Positions 55,183 to 64,000 of a stretch of DNA of 64,000 nt are shown in pieces. The stretch lies in contig JAJLRJ010000007.1 of assembly GCA_024195265.1 (NCBI GenBank), positions 25,651,934 through 25,715,933 of the forward strand. Reading direction: 5' to 3'. A program made the position numbers and the translations under genes. The notes below the pieces were generated by a model. That model was not told the origin of the DNA, ran no database searches, and saw nothing but the letters and a program-made list of their open reading frames with translations. Source of the DNA: Dendrophyllia cribrosa (lineage: Eukaryota > Cnidaria > Anthozoa > Scleractinia > Dendrophylliidae). Numbering within the stretch: position 1 is the first letter of the stretch; each line of letters begins with the position of its first letter.

Positions 55183-55424
55183 AATAGTCCTTTTTACAGT
55201 TGTGTGCTTGGTGACCTTGCCTTTGAGTGGAAGCGAGGCTGGAGGTGACCTTGCTTTGATACAAACCTTTCTGCCTTTCATATGTTAATAATGCTTTTCT
55301 CATGCTAACTAGCTAAATTTACATCTGAAAAACTCCAAGGTCTGTATCAAAGCAAGGTCACCTCCAGCCTCGCTTCCACTCAAAGGCAAGGTCACCAAGC
55401 ACACAACTGTAAAAAGGACTATTG
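55183..55424. repeat. foldback element, arms of about 86 bp
   Basis: AATAGTCCTTTTTACAGTTG at the left and its reverse complement at the right delimit near-perfect arms (55183-55268, 55338-55424) around a loop of about 70 bases. Confidence 0.8.
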
Positions 55425-56670
55425 TATTGTAAACAAAACTTAATTGTAACCATGTACAAGGTTACAATGATTACAATGTGTTTAATGTCTAGTGTTGTAA
55501 AAATAAACTGGTTACTTCAGGACATTTGGTATTATTTATAGCATTACATTCTCAAGAAAGGGAAAAGAGAGTTAAACTCGTTAAAGAAACATTTACACTC
55601 GTTTTTGGTAAGGTGGATGTTACATGTACATCTAATTGAGCGTTTAAATGCAATAATTATTTAAATTATGTCACCAGTAACATTCCCGTGGGTTTTGAAA
55701 TAAAGGTGTATAAAAAGGCATTATTTGCAATAGCTGCTGAAAATACTAAACAAGTTATATTAAAGGCTTAAAAGTGACTAAGAAAGATCATGTATTTATA
55801 TATTTTCATCAATATTCATGTGTAAACTACAAACCTTTCTTGAGTGTGAAGTAAAGTTGATTCCAGTGACAAATCTGCTTACAACTGTAAGGGTTAATAT
55901 GATGTGCTGGCCTATTATTATCATACATGTACTTTAATTGCAACTTGCCGGGATCTACTGCCTAAAAAATGGCTGTAAGAGACTTGGGACAATCGAAATA
56001 AACAAACTCAAGTAGAAAATTGAAGCTTACCAACTCTCTACCTCATGCCAGACTGCATTCGTAGCACAAGGCTCATCTTGGGCCATGTCACTATTTGAAG
56101 TATTTCACATTAAATTTGGTTCAGTTTTGAGCGCATAAAACCTCACATGAACCATGAAGCACGTTGGAGAAATCACTGTATTATATGAACTTTTTCCAGT
56201 TCAAGAAAAACTTCTCACACTCCACAGCACTGACAGCGCTGAGTCAATTTATCTCTTTTTAAATAATGTCGCTTTATTTATCATTTTAATTTATCTCTTT
56301 TTAATGATGTTTCAAACGATTTAATTCACGAAAGTGAAACTTGAGTAAGAAGATCAAGAGTGCAAATATTTTCGGCTGTTGAATAGATCATGCACAAGTC
56401 GGGAATTCATAATTGCAAGCGGCAGCTAGTATGAGTTCAAAGTAAATGGCGTGCCATTTGCAAAATGCCTTTGCAAATAAATTTCCAAGTCTAATTATAT
56501 TCGTTAAAACAAATGTTTTTACCTGTACTGTTACGATTTCTAGTGTTTTTTGTGACCAGAACTTTGGTTCTTTCATAAACGTGACTGAAGCTTGTGTGTA
56601 TACGTGCTCAGAAATGTGACCTCAAGGTATCTGCTAAAATGTACATGTAATTGGCTAGCTGTCACAATGT
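55425..56670. other. no gene seen
   Basis: A/T-rich non-coding sequence. Confidence 0.35.
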
Positions 56671-56674
56671 TTAA

Positions 56675-57694
56675 CCCATTCACTCCTGAGAATTTTTACG
56701 TTTTTTAGCGATTTTCTGCATTCACACGCCCCATAGGATTTCGTGACTCCATATTTAAAGTTACCATTGAAAGTGCTGCTGTTCTAAAACAATGAAGGCT
56801 CGAGTTTACTGGAAACGTCATTGTGACGATCTCATTTTGCTTGGTTGATTTGCAATAAAGGGTCCAATATGAATTATCTACGATTTTTGGTAAGTTCACA
56901 GCCATTTTTCATCTTTAGTAGCTGCCTGATGAGCATCATTAAGCTTGGAGGTAGTTCAGAGTCCACTTCTCAATGAAGCGAGTTAGGTGTTGTACTTCGT
57001 TTACGAATTTGGCTCGTTGCTCGTTGAACTGGAAAAATGGCCGCCTGGAAACGAAGTAGCTTTGGGACTCGACTCTGGATGAATTTCTCGACCTACCGCG
57101 GCATATTTTGGAAGTTGCGACTACAGGAGAATACAACAAGCACAAAATTTCGGCGGTGGGTCGGAGTGGCTGTGGACTTAGTATAACTATGAAATGTGTG
57201 CGGAAAGAAACGAACGCTGTCAAAATTTTTGGCTATTTCCCAGCATGCAGTGCGGTGGTGATATTGAAAATCGAGGCAAGGTCAGTGTGCATTAGAACGA
57301 GAGGCTAGAGCTCGGCCCGAGCAACGAATAAGAGCAAAAAAATTCACTGCTAAGCTAGGACTAGGACTGAATTTTGCTGTGAATGTTGACTTTTGGGTTT
57401 GCCATGATGATTTGAATAAAAAAAACTAAAGGCAAAAACGTGATTTTTGTTGTTTTTCTATGAAAAAAAAAAAACGGTCATTTTTGTTATTGTCCAAATT
57501 CAAACGTTGATATTCTGCAAAAATCGCTGACTGTTTTGTGTTTATTGGGTATCTCAATTTGAGGGACTTTCTAGTCAATGCTCAGAACTGCTAGTTAGGG
57601 CAATGTTCGCGTGATTGAGAAAGTTGCAATTTTTTAAAGCAGTGGAGTATTGTATGGCCGGTTTTGGCCGGTGTACACTGTAGGAGCGAATGGG
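56675..57694. mobile_element. piggyBac-like non-autonomous element, 1020 bp, TTAA duplication
   Basis: TTAA at 56671-56674 and 57695-57698 flanks ends beginning CCCATTCACTCCT (left) and, reversed, CCCATTCGCTCCT (right). TTAA targets and terminal CCC are the piggyBac signature. The frames inside (56939-57223 on minus, 57108-57308 on plus) show no transposase, so it would depend on an enzyme from elsewhere. Confidence 0.75.
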
Positions 57695-57925
57695 TTAATT
57701 TTCTCACTGCTCTATGGCATGCTGTTTTTAGCAAAATTTAATCAAGTCAAATATTTATTCAATCCAATCATCTTAGCCTAATGCCATTTAATTTAATCTT
57801 CCAAATATGTTCAAACAATCCAAAAAAGCATTTTTTTTCCCACATAACCCCTAGTGGTTCATTTTTACAATTCTGAAGTGACCCAATCCACATTGCTTAT
57901 GTTTTCGTTTCATTGAGTTTAAGAA

Positions 57926-58296
57926 TGTTCGCGCTAATTGTTTATGCACATCCTTATTGCGCACGCAATTCATAACGCAACACCATGCTACGTCATGCAT
58001 GAGCGCACGCAAGAGAAGAAATCTAAGCACATAAAGGGCTGATAGCCGTTGCGTTAACTTTGCTTAGATTAAACTCGCTTGGATGGTCGGTGACCCCCAA
58101 TTTTTTTTTCATAGATAATTTTCTTTGCCAATTCTCGACAGATTGTGAAAAAATGAACAAAAAATCAAGGTAGGAAGTTTAAATTTTTTCCATTTTTCTA
58201 CCCGCGCGCCGTCGAATCCTGCCAACTTGCGGCTGTCAGAGTTTGCAAATGCTGTCGTTTAAAGATTAAATTTACTTCAAGGAACGTCACCAGTTT
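57926..58296. repeat. dispersed repeat family A, second copy
   Basis: Counterpart of 24870-25230, same orientation. Family B follows at 58446-58571. Confidence 0.75.
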
Positions 58297-58445
58297 AATG
58301 AATTTACTGAACAGATTTACTTGCATAAAATTTGGGAAAGAAAGTTGCATTTTAGAGATTCATTTGCAATATTTTTAGACTAACAGACATTGGGGTCACA
58401 TCCCTTAAGGAAGACCAATTTTTAAAAATTAGGGTCGCCTTTCAG

Positions 58446-58571
58446 ATAGCTTATCTCAGGAACGAAGTTGGTGACCCCCGCATTTTTTTGCATTTCTGAC
58501 ACGAGTTACTCATAACCTAACTGTAGCAAAAGTTTTATAAAAAAAATCAATGATAGAAGATTTTCGCGCGA
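58446..58571. repeat. dispersed repeat family B, second copy
   Basis: Counterpart of 27786-27905. The truncated LINE begins within a few bases of its end, so the LINE/repeat boundary is near 58575-58585. Confidence 0.6.
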
Positions 58572-58582
58572 ACGTCCTTAAG

Positions 58583-60745
58583 TCCAGAGGCTTTCTTAAA
58601 ACATTCAAGTAATCCAAACAAGGCTCGCACGAATCCAAGTCTGATAGGACAACAGTTGTGTCGTCGGCAAACTGCAATAATTTAGTTTCTAAATCGTCTA
58701 TAGTTATTCCTTTAATGTTTTCTTGATTCCTTATAGCAAATGCCAGAATTTCAACTGCAGTGACAAAAAGGTCAGGGGAGAGGGGATCTCCCTGCCTCAC
58801 TCCACATTCTATATTGAAATAGTGAGAGCATAAGCCATTGTTTATAACGCAACTTTGAATGTCGTTGTAAAAAATATTCACCCATCTTCTAAAATCTGGT
58901 CCAAAATTAAATTTTTCTTAACATTTTTCAAGAAAATCCCATTCTAAACTATCAAAAGCTTTTTCGAAGTCAATAAAATTAATAATAACAGGCAGGAAAT
59001 TTCTTAATTTTTGTATATTCCATTATATCCAGAATTAAACGTATATTTTTGCTAATATTTCTGCCTGGGATATATCCTGATTGATTCTTATGAATTAATT
59101 CAGGTAAAAGACGCTTCATTCTTTTGGTGATAACTTTTGAAGCTATCTTCGCATCAACATTCAATAGGGAAATTGGCCTCCAGTTTTTAAGATTGCAGCG
59201 ATCTTGGTTTTTTCCTCAATGAGTGTAATAACCGCCCAGTCTTTGTGACGACTCATTGTTCCTTTGACAAAAGATGCATTAAAACTTTTAATTAAAGGAT
59301 CACCTATAAAATCCCAAAAGGTCTTGTAGAATTCTATTGGTAGCCCATCATTTTCGGGTACCTTGTTTAACGGAAAAGAATTTAAAACTTTTTTGCATTC
59401 CTCTATGCTTATTAATCCTTCACCAAGAAAAGAAGAATCATTTGAAAGTGTTGGTATAGGTAAATCTTCCAGGTGAAAATTAGGTTTATTTACTTTGGGA
59501 TCTTCTCGTCTAGATTTATAAAGATTTTCATTTTCTCCGCTTCTAGGATCTCGAAAGGGTCTGTGGAGGTGACTCCACTTAAGCAAAGCTTCCGAATATG
59601 CTTCCTAACGTGATTTCGTTTTTCTAAATTTAAAAAGTATTGAATTCTTTTCCCCAACTTCATGCCACCGTGTGCGCGATCTGATGATTATGCCTTCCAC
59701 TTTTTTTCATACAGATGTTCCATCTTTTCTTTCAAAACATTTAAAGCTGATAAATTCTCTTGATTAGGGCAGTCTGCTGTAGCCTCTTAAAATTGTCTGT
59801 TTAGCTGTTGTTCCTCTAAATTTTGCTGTTTACATTTGTTCATTGAATACAATCTAGAGTATTTCTTAACATTATATTTTACCCAGTCCCATACAGATCA
59901 CGGATCACTTAGATCTTGCTTCCCTTCCTGTATCCAAGTAGGTAAGAAACGATTTAGTTCGCTGACGTATTCTTCATCATTAAGAAGGGAGCAATTTAAT
60001 TTCCAAAATCCAGGACCTTTCACCTTGTCTTCAACATCCTGCAATTCTGTTACTATTGCAGAGTGATCAGTTTTTATGGCTGAAATCATGTCAACATGGC
60101 AAACATTATCAGATAAAGAATTTGAAATCAGCCAATAATCCAATCTTGAAAATATCAAAGGATTTACCGGTAATTGACTCCAGGTATAACTACGTTTTGT
60201 TGGATTCTTTACTCGCCAAATATCATGCAAATCCAGCTCGGACTGCAGCATTTCAATTGTGTTAATTACAGATTGCCATCTCTTTTGTCAATGATGGGAT
60301 TTAAAGTACAGTTTAAATCTCCTCTCATCATAATGTTCTCAATATCATCAAGGTTTTTATTCACGATGGCTTGCAGGACTGTGTGGCAAAAGGCAACCAG
60401 TTCATCGTCTCAATTAGGGCCGTATATAATAACTAAAAGAGAGGGTTGTCTGCTCAGGAGTACCTTTAATATTATAAATCTACCGTTTGTATCAATTACC
60501 GATTCTTCAACAACACAATCCAAGTTTTTCCTAATTAAAATTGCGACACCTCTTGCATTATTAGCCCCATGAGAGCAGAATAACTTGGCACCCCATTCTC
60601 TGTGCTAGGAAACTTCATTCCCTTGGATAGAATGTGTTTCCTGAAGGAAAACAACATCAGGTTTTTGTTTTCTGAGCCAAGTAAATATTGTTCGTCGTTT
60701 ACGATAGTTGCCTATGCCTCTCGTATTTAAAGAAATAAATTTACC
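58583..60745 (-). pseudogene. L1-like LINE ORF2 (endonuclease and reverse transcriptase), decayed and 3' truncated
   Basis: Reading from 60745 downward, the APE-type endonuclease gives KRRTIFTWLRKQKPDVVFLQ then ETH (catalytic Glu), a GDLNC block, and RLDYWLIS...TDHSAI (catalytic His). The reverse transcriptase follows: a block with NSFPLNKVPENDGLPIEFYK, then KNQSGYIPGRNI, GVRQGDPLSP and LLQFADDTTV (the catalytic Asp pair). These lie in several frames (60251-59898, 59586-59161, 59164-58979, 58881-58583) separated by stops and shifts. The frame is lost after FADDT plus about 25 residues, at repeat family B, so the thumb and zinc-binding ends are missing. It cannot be active. Confidence 0.85.
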
Positions 60746-61105
60746 TCACCATTTGTGATGAAATTATGTGAAAAATCTAAATTTAGTAGAAGATGGATCT
60801 TTATATACCCAGTTAATTACTGATAGCCACACAAATAAAATAATTGAACACTTCAAATAAATAATACTAATACAAGAAATGTTTGAGGTAAGCCTAATAA
60901 TATGGTTTGTGAAAAATTGCTATTAAAACTATGGCATACATAAGCAAATTCATTGGAAAACAAGTTGCGCAAAATTCGCTCTTGTGCAGCGCTGCACAAG
61001 CAATCCCAGCAGACATAAAGACATCGCGCGGATGACTTTAGCGCTGGGCTTTGCCAATGTTGAAAAAAAATGTCAGACAGACAGACAGACAATGCAGAAT
61101 TTAGG

Positions 61106-61438
61106 CTAAGCAACAGAAATTTCTCTTCCGTCAATAAAGAGTTTACCTCTAGTAAAGCGCACTTTTTTACCCTCGTTGTAAGCTTTTGTCATAAGTGGAA
61201 GTGCTTTCTTGCGGGCATTGAAGTCACCAGGTGTAAAGTCCTCCACAATTCTTACCCCTTGTAGTGTTGCCTTTCCGTCTACACTCTTTGCTGCTTGTAG
61301 TAGTCTTCTTTTGAAAGGCCTGCTATAGAACCTTGCGATGATAGGCCTTGGCTTATCGTCTCGTTTTTTTCAGGTGCGGTGAGCATTTTCTACCTCAGCA
61401 GCTGTATCTTCGAAGCCAAGAAAGGTGATAAAATCCAT
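61106..61438 (-). pseudogene. L1-like LINE ORF1p C-terminal half
   Basis: The frame from the ATG at 61436-61438 to the TAG at 61106-61108 has one internal TGA (61370-61372). It contains VENAHRT, then DDKPRPIIARFYSRPFKR and further on VEDFTPGDFNARKKALP and GKLFIDGREI. These are the RRM end and C-terminal domain signature of L1-type ORF1 (Transposase_22 family), the RNA-binding chaperone of the LINE. The N-terminal coiled coil is missing because the element is cut at about 61440 next to a tandem-repeat array. It lies upstream of the ORF2 remnant on the same strand, in proper L1 order. Confidence 0.8.
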
Positions 61439-61449
61439 AATTATCTGTT

Positions 61450-61660
61450 TATCAGTTCAATTTAATCATGATTAAATATAAATAAACTTTATTCAATTCA
61501 ATCACGATAACTATTTATTCAATCCAATCACATAAATATTCATTCAATTCATTCACTAAAATATTTATTCAGTTCAATCATTGAAATATTTTCTCAATTT
61601 AATTACGAAAAGATTTGTTCAATCCATTCATGAACTTAGTTTTTCAATCCATCAGGCAAC
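61450..61660. repeat. minisatellite, about 6 copies of a 30-37-bp unit
   Basis: TATTTATTCAATTCAATCAC and variants recur through the tract. A single similar unit is at 57744-57770. It directly abuts the 5' end of the LINE remnant. Confidence 0.7.
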
Positions 61661-62208
61661 TTAGCATAGAAGGTCCTTCTGTTGGTGGAACAGTGGTCCA
61701 AGGGCAAGACACCCATATTTCAATGATTAATAATGAATCGTTAATGGGGTTGAAAAACAAACATTCTATTTGGGGTATTTGAGATTCTTAATTTTATTAT
61801 GTTTCTATTATGGATAGTGGAAAATTTGTTTCTTTCATTTTTGTAAAGTAATATTTTACTATGGAAAGTAAATTTTCGTAACTACTTTCCACTGTGGCAA
61901 GTTACATGTACAATGTATATCTAAAGTTAGTGTCAAGCCCTGTAATCCTTTTATTTATTACGGTAATTGTCAATGTTTTCTCTTGCTCATTTTCTGGTTT
62001 GTTGTATACATGTAAAGTGTGCCTATCAATGATAACAATGGCTGGCACTGACTGAGAGAACAGTCTTTCAACTAAAGTTGGGTTTAGTTATCTTTCTACA
62101 TGTAAATAAACAGTCAAGAGTGTTACCCTTTTCACTTTGTTTCACTTAAATCTATTCTCATGTCTTCTTTTGCCTTGATCAGAGTGAAAAGGTTATCCCT
62201 GCTTCAGG
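61661..62208. other. no gene seen
   Basis: A/T-rich non-coding sequence. Confidence 0.35.
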
Positions 62209-62374
62209 TTAGTCTTCTTCGTTAAGGTCCAAACCTGTGAAACTCTCATTCTTGTTGACTGGGAATTCTTTTTTAATAGCACAATACGCACAAGCTGGTA
62301 ATAGAATCCTCTAGTTTCCCAGCATCCCATACACAAGTCTTGAGAACTCACAATAAGAGACACTTTGCAAGAAA
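62209..62374 (-). pseudogene. last exon of a P2X7-tail-like gene
   Basis: After an acceptor (TATCTTTTAG, ending at 62375) the frame reads FLQSVSYCEFSRLVYGMLGN, an in-frame TAG (62311-62313), then RILLPACAYCAIKKEFPV to the TAA at 62209-62211. A basic/aromatic stretch, LG..~R+.LPACA...I+..FP and a short acidic tail are the pattern I know from the end of the P2X7 C-terminal cytoplasmic ('ballast') domain and its stand-alone relatives in invertebrates. The exon lies downstream of the cysteine-rich first half at 63016-63397 on the same strand. Confidence 0.55.
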
Positions 62375-63015
62375 CTAAAAGATATTGAAAAAGATAATAT
62401 TCAGCAATCAGCCTCTGTAAATTATTATAATTCAAAAATATATCAATTTCTACAAAAGAGAAAACGTAAACTCATACAGTCCAGATGTCTTGATTTCGAG
62501 GACAGTTGAAACAGATTATAGTCATGAGTGCTAAAGTGAACTTATTTGTTTAAATGAAGGTTAAAATTTTTGCCAGAAGGGCGTGACCTTCACAATCTTG
62601 GTTGAAATGAAATTGTTCTGTTTAACAACATAAAGAACTAGATTTTGTCATTATCTTTATTGTCTTTTGGCAAGAAATGAAAATAATTTATTTGGGCAAG
62701 CATGCAGGTAGCGTGATAAAGCCCCTTTAAATAACAAACGATCAGTTGAGAAATGGCAACAGAATGACTATTTGCTACTCCAAAATGCTCTTCTTGCTAT
62801 AGAAATGCAGCCTTGTCAGTGGAAATAACAATAAAAATTTTCCTAGAAATCTGTTGTTGATATAATCACGGAAACTCATGCTAGTTGTTGAAAGACCCAG
62901 TGTAAGCAGAAGAACGTCAGCCACGTTTTGGTTTAAATGCTCAAGTATACATTACTTTCACTGGGCCCTTTACCAAAAACTAAAATAAAGCATTACATAT
63001 TTATAAGCAACTAAC

Positions 63016-63397
63016 CTTTTTGCCTATATCACTGATTTCCCTTAGTCTTGAATTTGGCTGCAGCCATCCTAAGACTGCACTTCTGGACAGGATTAAATCC
63101 AGGGTGCTCCGTTATGCATTTCAAGGTCGTGTTCGGTGCAAAATCTTGAAGGACAAGATCACTTTGCATGCTTTCCAAGTAGCCTTTCAGCTCACTACAA
63201 CAAAATCATTCGCTGATTTTCTGCAGCAAGACGACACTGCAGTTTCCACACATGCACCTGTCATCATCAGCAAGTTGAATGCCACCCAGGATATGAAGAG
63301 TCCCGGTTGCTGATCTAAAGACTGCAGCATGATAGGTCCTGGCCCCAATTAAACAAGTCCAAGAATGATCATTTATGTTCAAGACATACAGTCTCCC
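63016..63397 (-). pseudogene. Kelch repeat joined to P2X7-type cysteine-rich domain
   Basis: One minus frame runs from 63397 to 63029 with a single internal TGA (63206-63208). It opens with a Kelch-like strand set (RLYVLNINDHSWTCL, then GARTYHAAVF and LHILGG) and passes straight into RCMCGNCSVVL, a stop in place of Cys just before FCCSEL, then LKCITEHPGFNPV and SLRMAAAKFK. C.CG.C, CCSEL and C.T.HPGF are the zinc-binding signature of the P2X7 C-terminal domain. A GTTAGT donor follows at 63015, just beyond a third stop (63029-63031). A Kelch propeller fused to this domain suggests a protein-interaction module with a zinc-binding tail. The exact family is not recognised. Confidence 0.6.
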
Positions 63398-63399
63398 AC

Positions 63400-63793
63400 C
63401 TTTACATGCTGTTTAAAAACATTGTCCACCACACTCTCAATCTTGTTGTCCAACATTATACCACCAAACAAAATGGCTCTTTCATTTGCAATTTTAGTGA
63501 GACTATGCTCTTTTCTGGGAGAGGTAACTGTTCCAAAGAACAGTTTTCAAAGATGACCCTCTCATCTTATCTGGACCAAAAACACTGCAAGAATTTATAG
63601 CCACATCATTATCAGATATAACAAACTCCATTAGAGTGAGAGAATACCCAACTGCCATGTGGACGGTTCTGTGTCTTGCTCCTCCAACAAAAGCTATCCC
63701 CATGATGTTTTCTTCAGTGTCCTTCGTTGTTCTTTCCCATAAATTACACAAACAGTGTCCTTCGGGAAGGAAAAGTAATGTTGTTCCTGGCAA
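63400..63793 (-). pseudogene. upstream Kelch-like part of the same remnant
   Basis: About 63455-63560 reads TSPRKEHSLTKIANERAILF then GG, another Kelch-type R..H......LFGG unit, in a frame that differs from the neighbours. The longer frame 63503-63793 (MGIAFVGGARHRTVHMAVG) may contain a further degenerate unit. Frameshifts separate the pieces. Assignment to one gene rests on shared strand, order and motif type. Confidence 0.4.
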
Positions 63794-63822
63794 GCATTAA
63801 GTTATTTCTTTTTCCGACTTAC

Positions 63823-63909
63823 CTTTCTATTATCTGCGGAATACTCAAGTAAAGAAACAAATTTGAAATTCTCGAAGTCTGTGTCGAGTTTGAGTTCTGC
63901 GTCTGCCAT
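63823..63909 (-). CDS. first coding exon of a minus-strand gene, 29 codons
   Basis: The ATG at 63907-63909 opens MADAELKLDTDFENFKFVSL and ends in AATAGAAAG followed by the consensus donor GTAAGT at 63817-63822, phase 0. The acidic start followed by an aromatic/hydrophobic helix looks like genuine protein. It might be the N-terminus of the Kelch/P2X7-like gene downstream. It also weakly recalls the start of the DcpS scavenger decapping enzyme core (F..F+...LL). The evidence does not decide. Sequence upstream to 64000 would then be 5' UTR or promoter. Confidence 0.5.
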
Positions 63910-64000
63910 GTTTATTTCTAAAATAAGCCACATGAATACGTACAGCGCTTGCGCTCATTGACCATGTGAATGGGAGCCTGAACCGAGCAATCTGAAATTT

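Noticed and set aside
56939..57308. frames inside the piggyBac-like element as a transposase
   Set aside because: Neither strand shows the DDD-type piggyBac motifs or the cysteine-rich tail, and the interior is too short for the enzyme.
60056..60572. plus-strand frames opposite the LINE
   Set aside because: The minus strand carries the endonuclease motifs; these plus frames are antisense shadows.
1..64000. CRISPR arrays, rRNA and tRNA genes
   Set aside because: The tandem repeats here lack spacer/repeat regularity, and I saw no tRNA cloverleaf boxes or rRNA sequence. By eye I cannot exclude a diverged tRNA-derived SINE.

Overview
This is a eukaryotic, almost certainly animal, genome window. 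It is AT-rich, has introns with GT..AG borders, and has no operons or Shine-Dalgarno sites. The mix of hAT, PIF/Harbinger, pogo, piggyBac, Tc1-like, DIRS, L1-like and Polinton-type pieces, plus a Kelch/P2X7-tail-like gene remnant, resembles what I know of cnidarians, especially stony corals. The taxonomic guess is inference. I see no confident intact ordinary host gene; nearly every recognisable coding stretch belongs to a mobile element or is decayed.

Region 1-3 kb holds small plus-strand coding stretches, one with a clear 69-base intron. They end in a frameshifted piece resembling the N-terminal region of Polinton/adintovirus-type family-B DNA polymerases.

Region 4.4-16.7 kb is the main find. 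An old, broken hAT transposase pseudogene (4430-4589, 7843-9773, 16384-16692) was hit by two other hAT elements, both still bounded by terminal inverted repeats and 5-bp target duplications. The first (4590-7842, duplication GCAAT) has an intact two-exon 721-aa transposase. The second (9774-16383, duplication CTATT) has an intact three-exon 895-aa transposase and, head-to-head with it, an intact 241-aa F-box/leucine-rich-repeat gene. A short intergenic region carrying four CACGTG sites separates the two genes. An F-box protein carried inside a hAT transposon is the best candidate here for an undescribed system: the element may carry its own ubiquitin-ligase adaptor.

Region 17-32 kb contains a third hAT pseudogene (18143-19160), tandem and dispersed repeats, a satellite-like array (23915-24430), the 5' part of a DIRS-like retroelement (25345-27021), a 161-bp Harbinger-type MITE, and the 3' end of an L1-like LINE with a poly(A) tail.

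Region 32-58 kb is mostly non-coding. It contains several near-perfect foldback elements, a deletion derivative of a PIF/Harbinger element that keeps the starts of both its genes, a three-level nest of pogo-like elements (44226-45871), a 1.7-kb Tc1/mariner-like non-autonomous element, a helicase fragment, and a 1.0-kb piggyBac-like non-autonomous element with intact TTAA duplications.

Region 58.5-64 kb has a decayed L1-like LINE on the minus strand. Beyond it is a minus-strand gene remnant joining Kelch repeats to a P2X7 C-terminal-type cysteine-rich domain, with three in-frame stops. A clean first coding exon at 63823-63909 may belong to it or to a host gene that runs into it.
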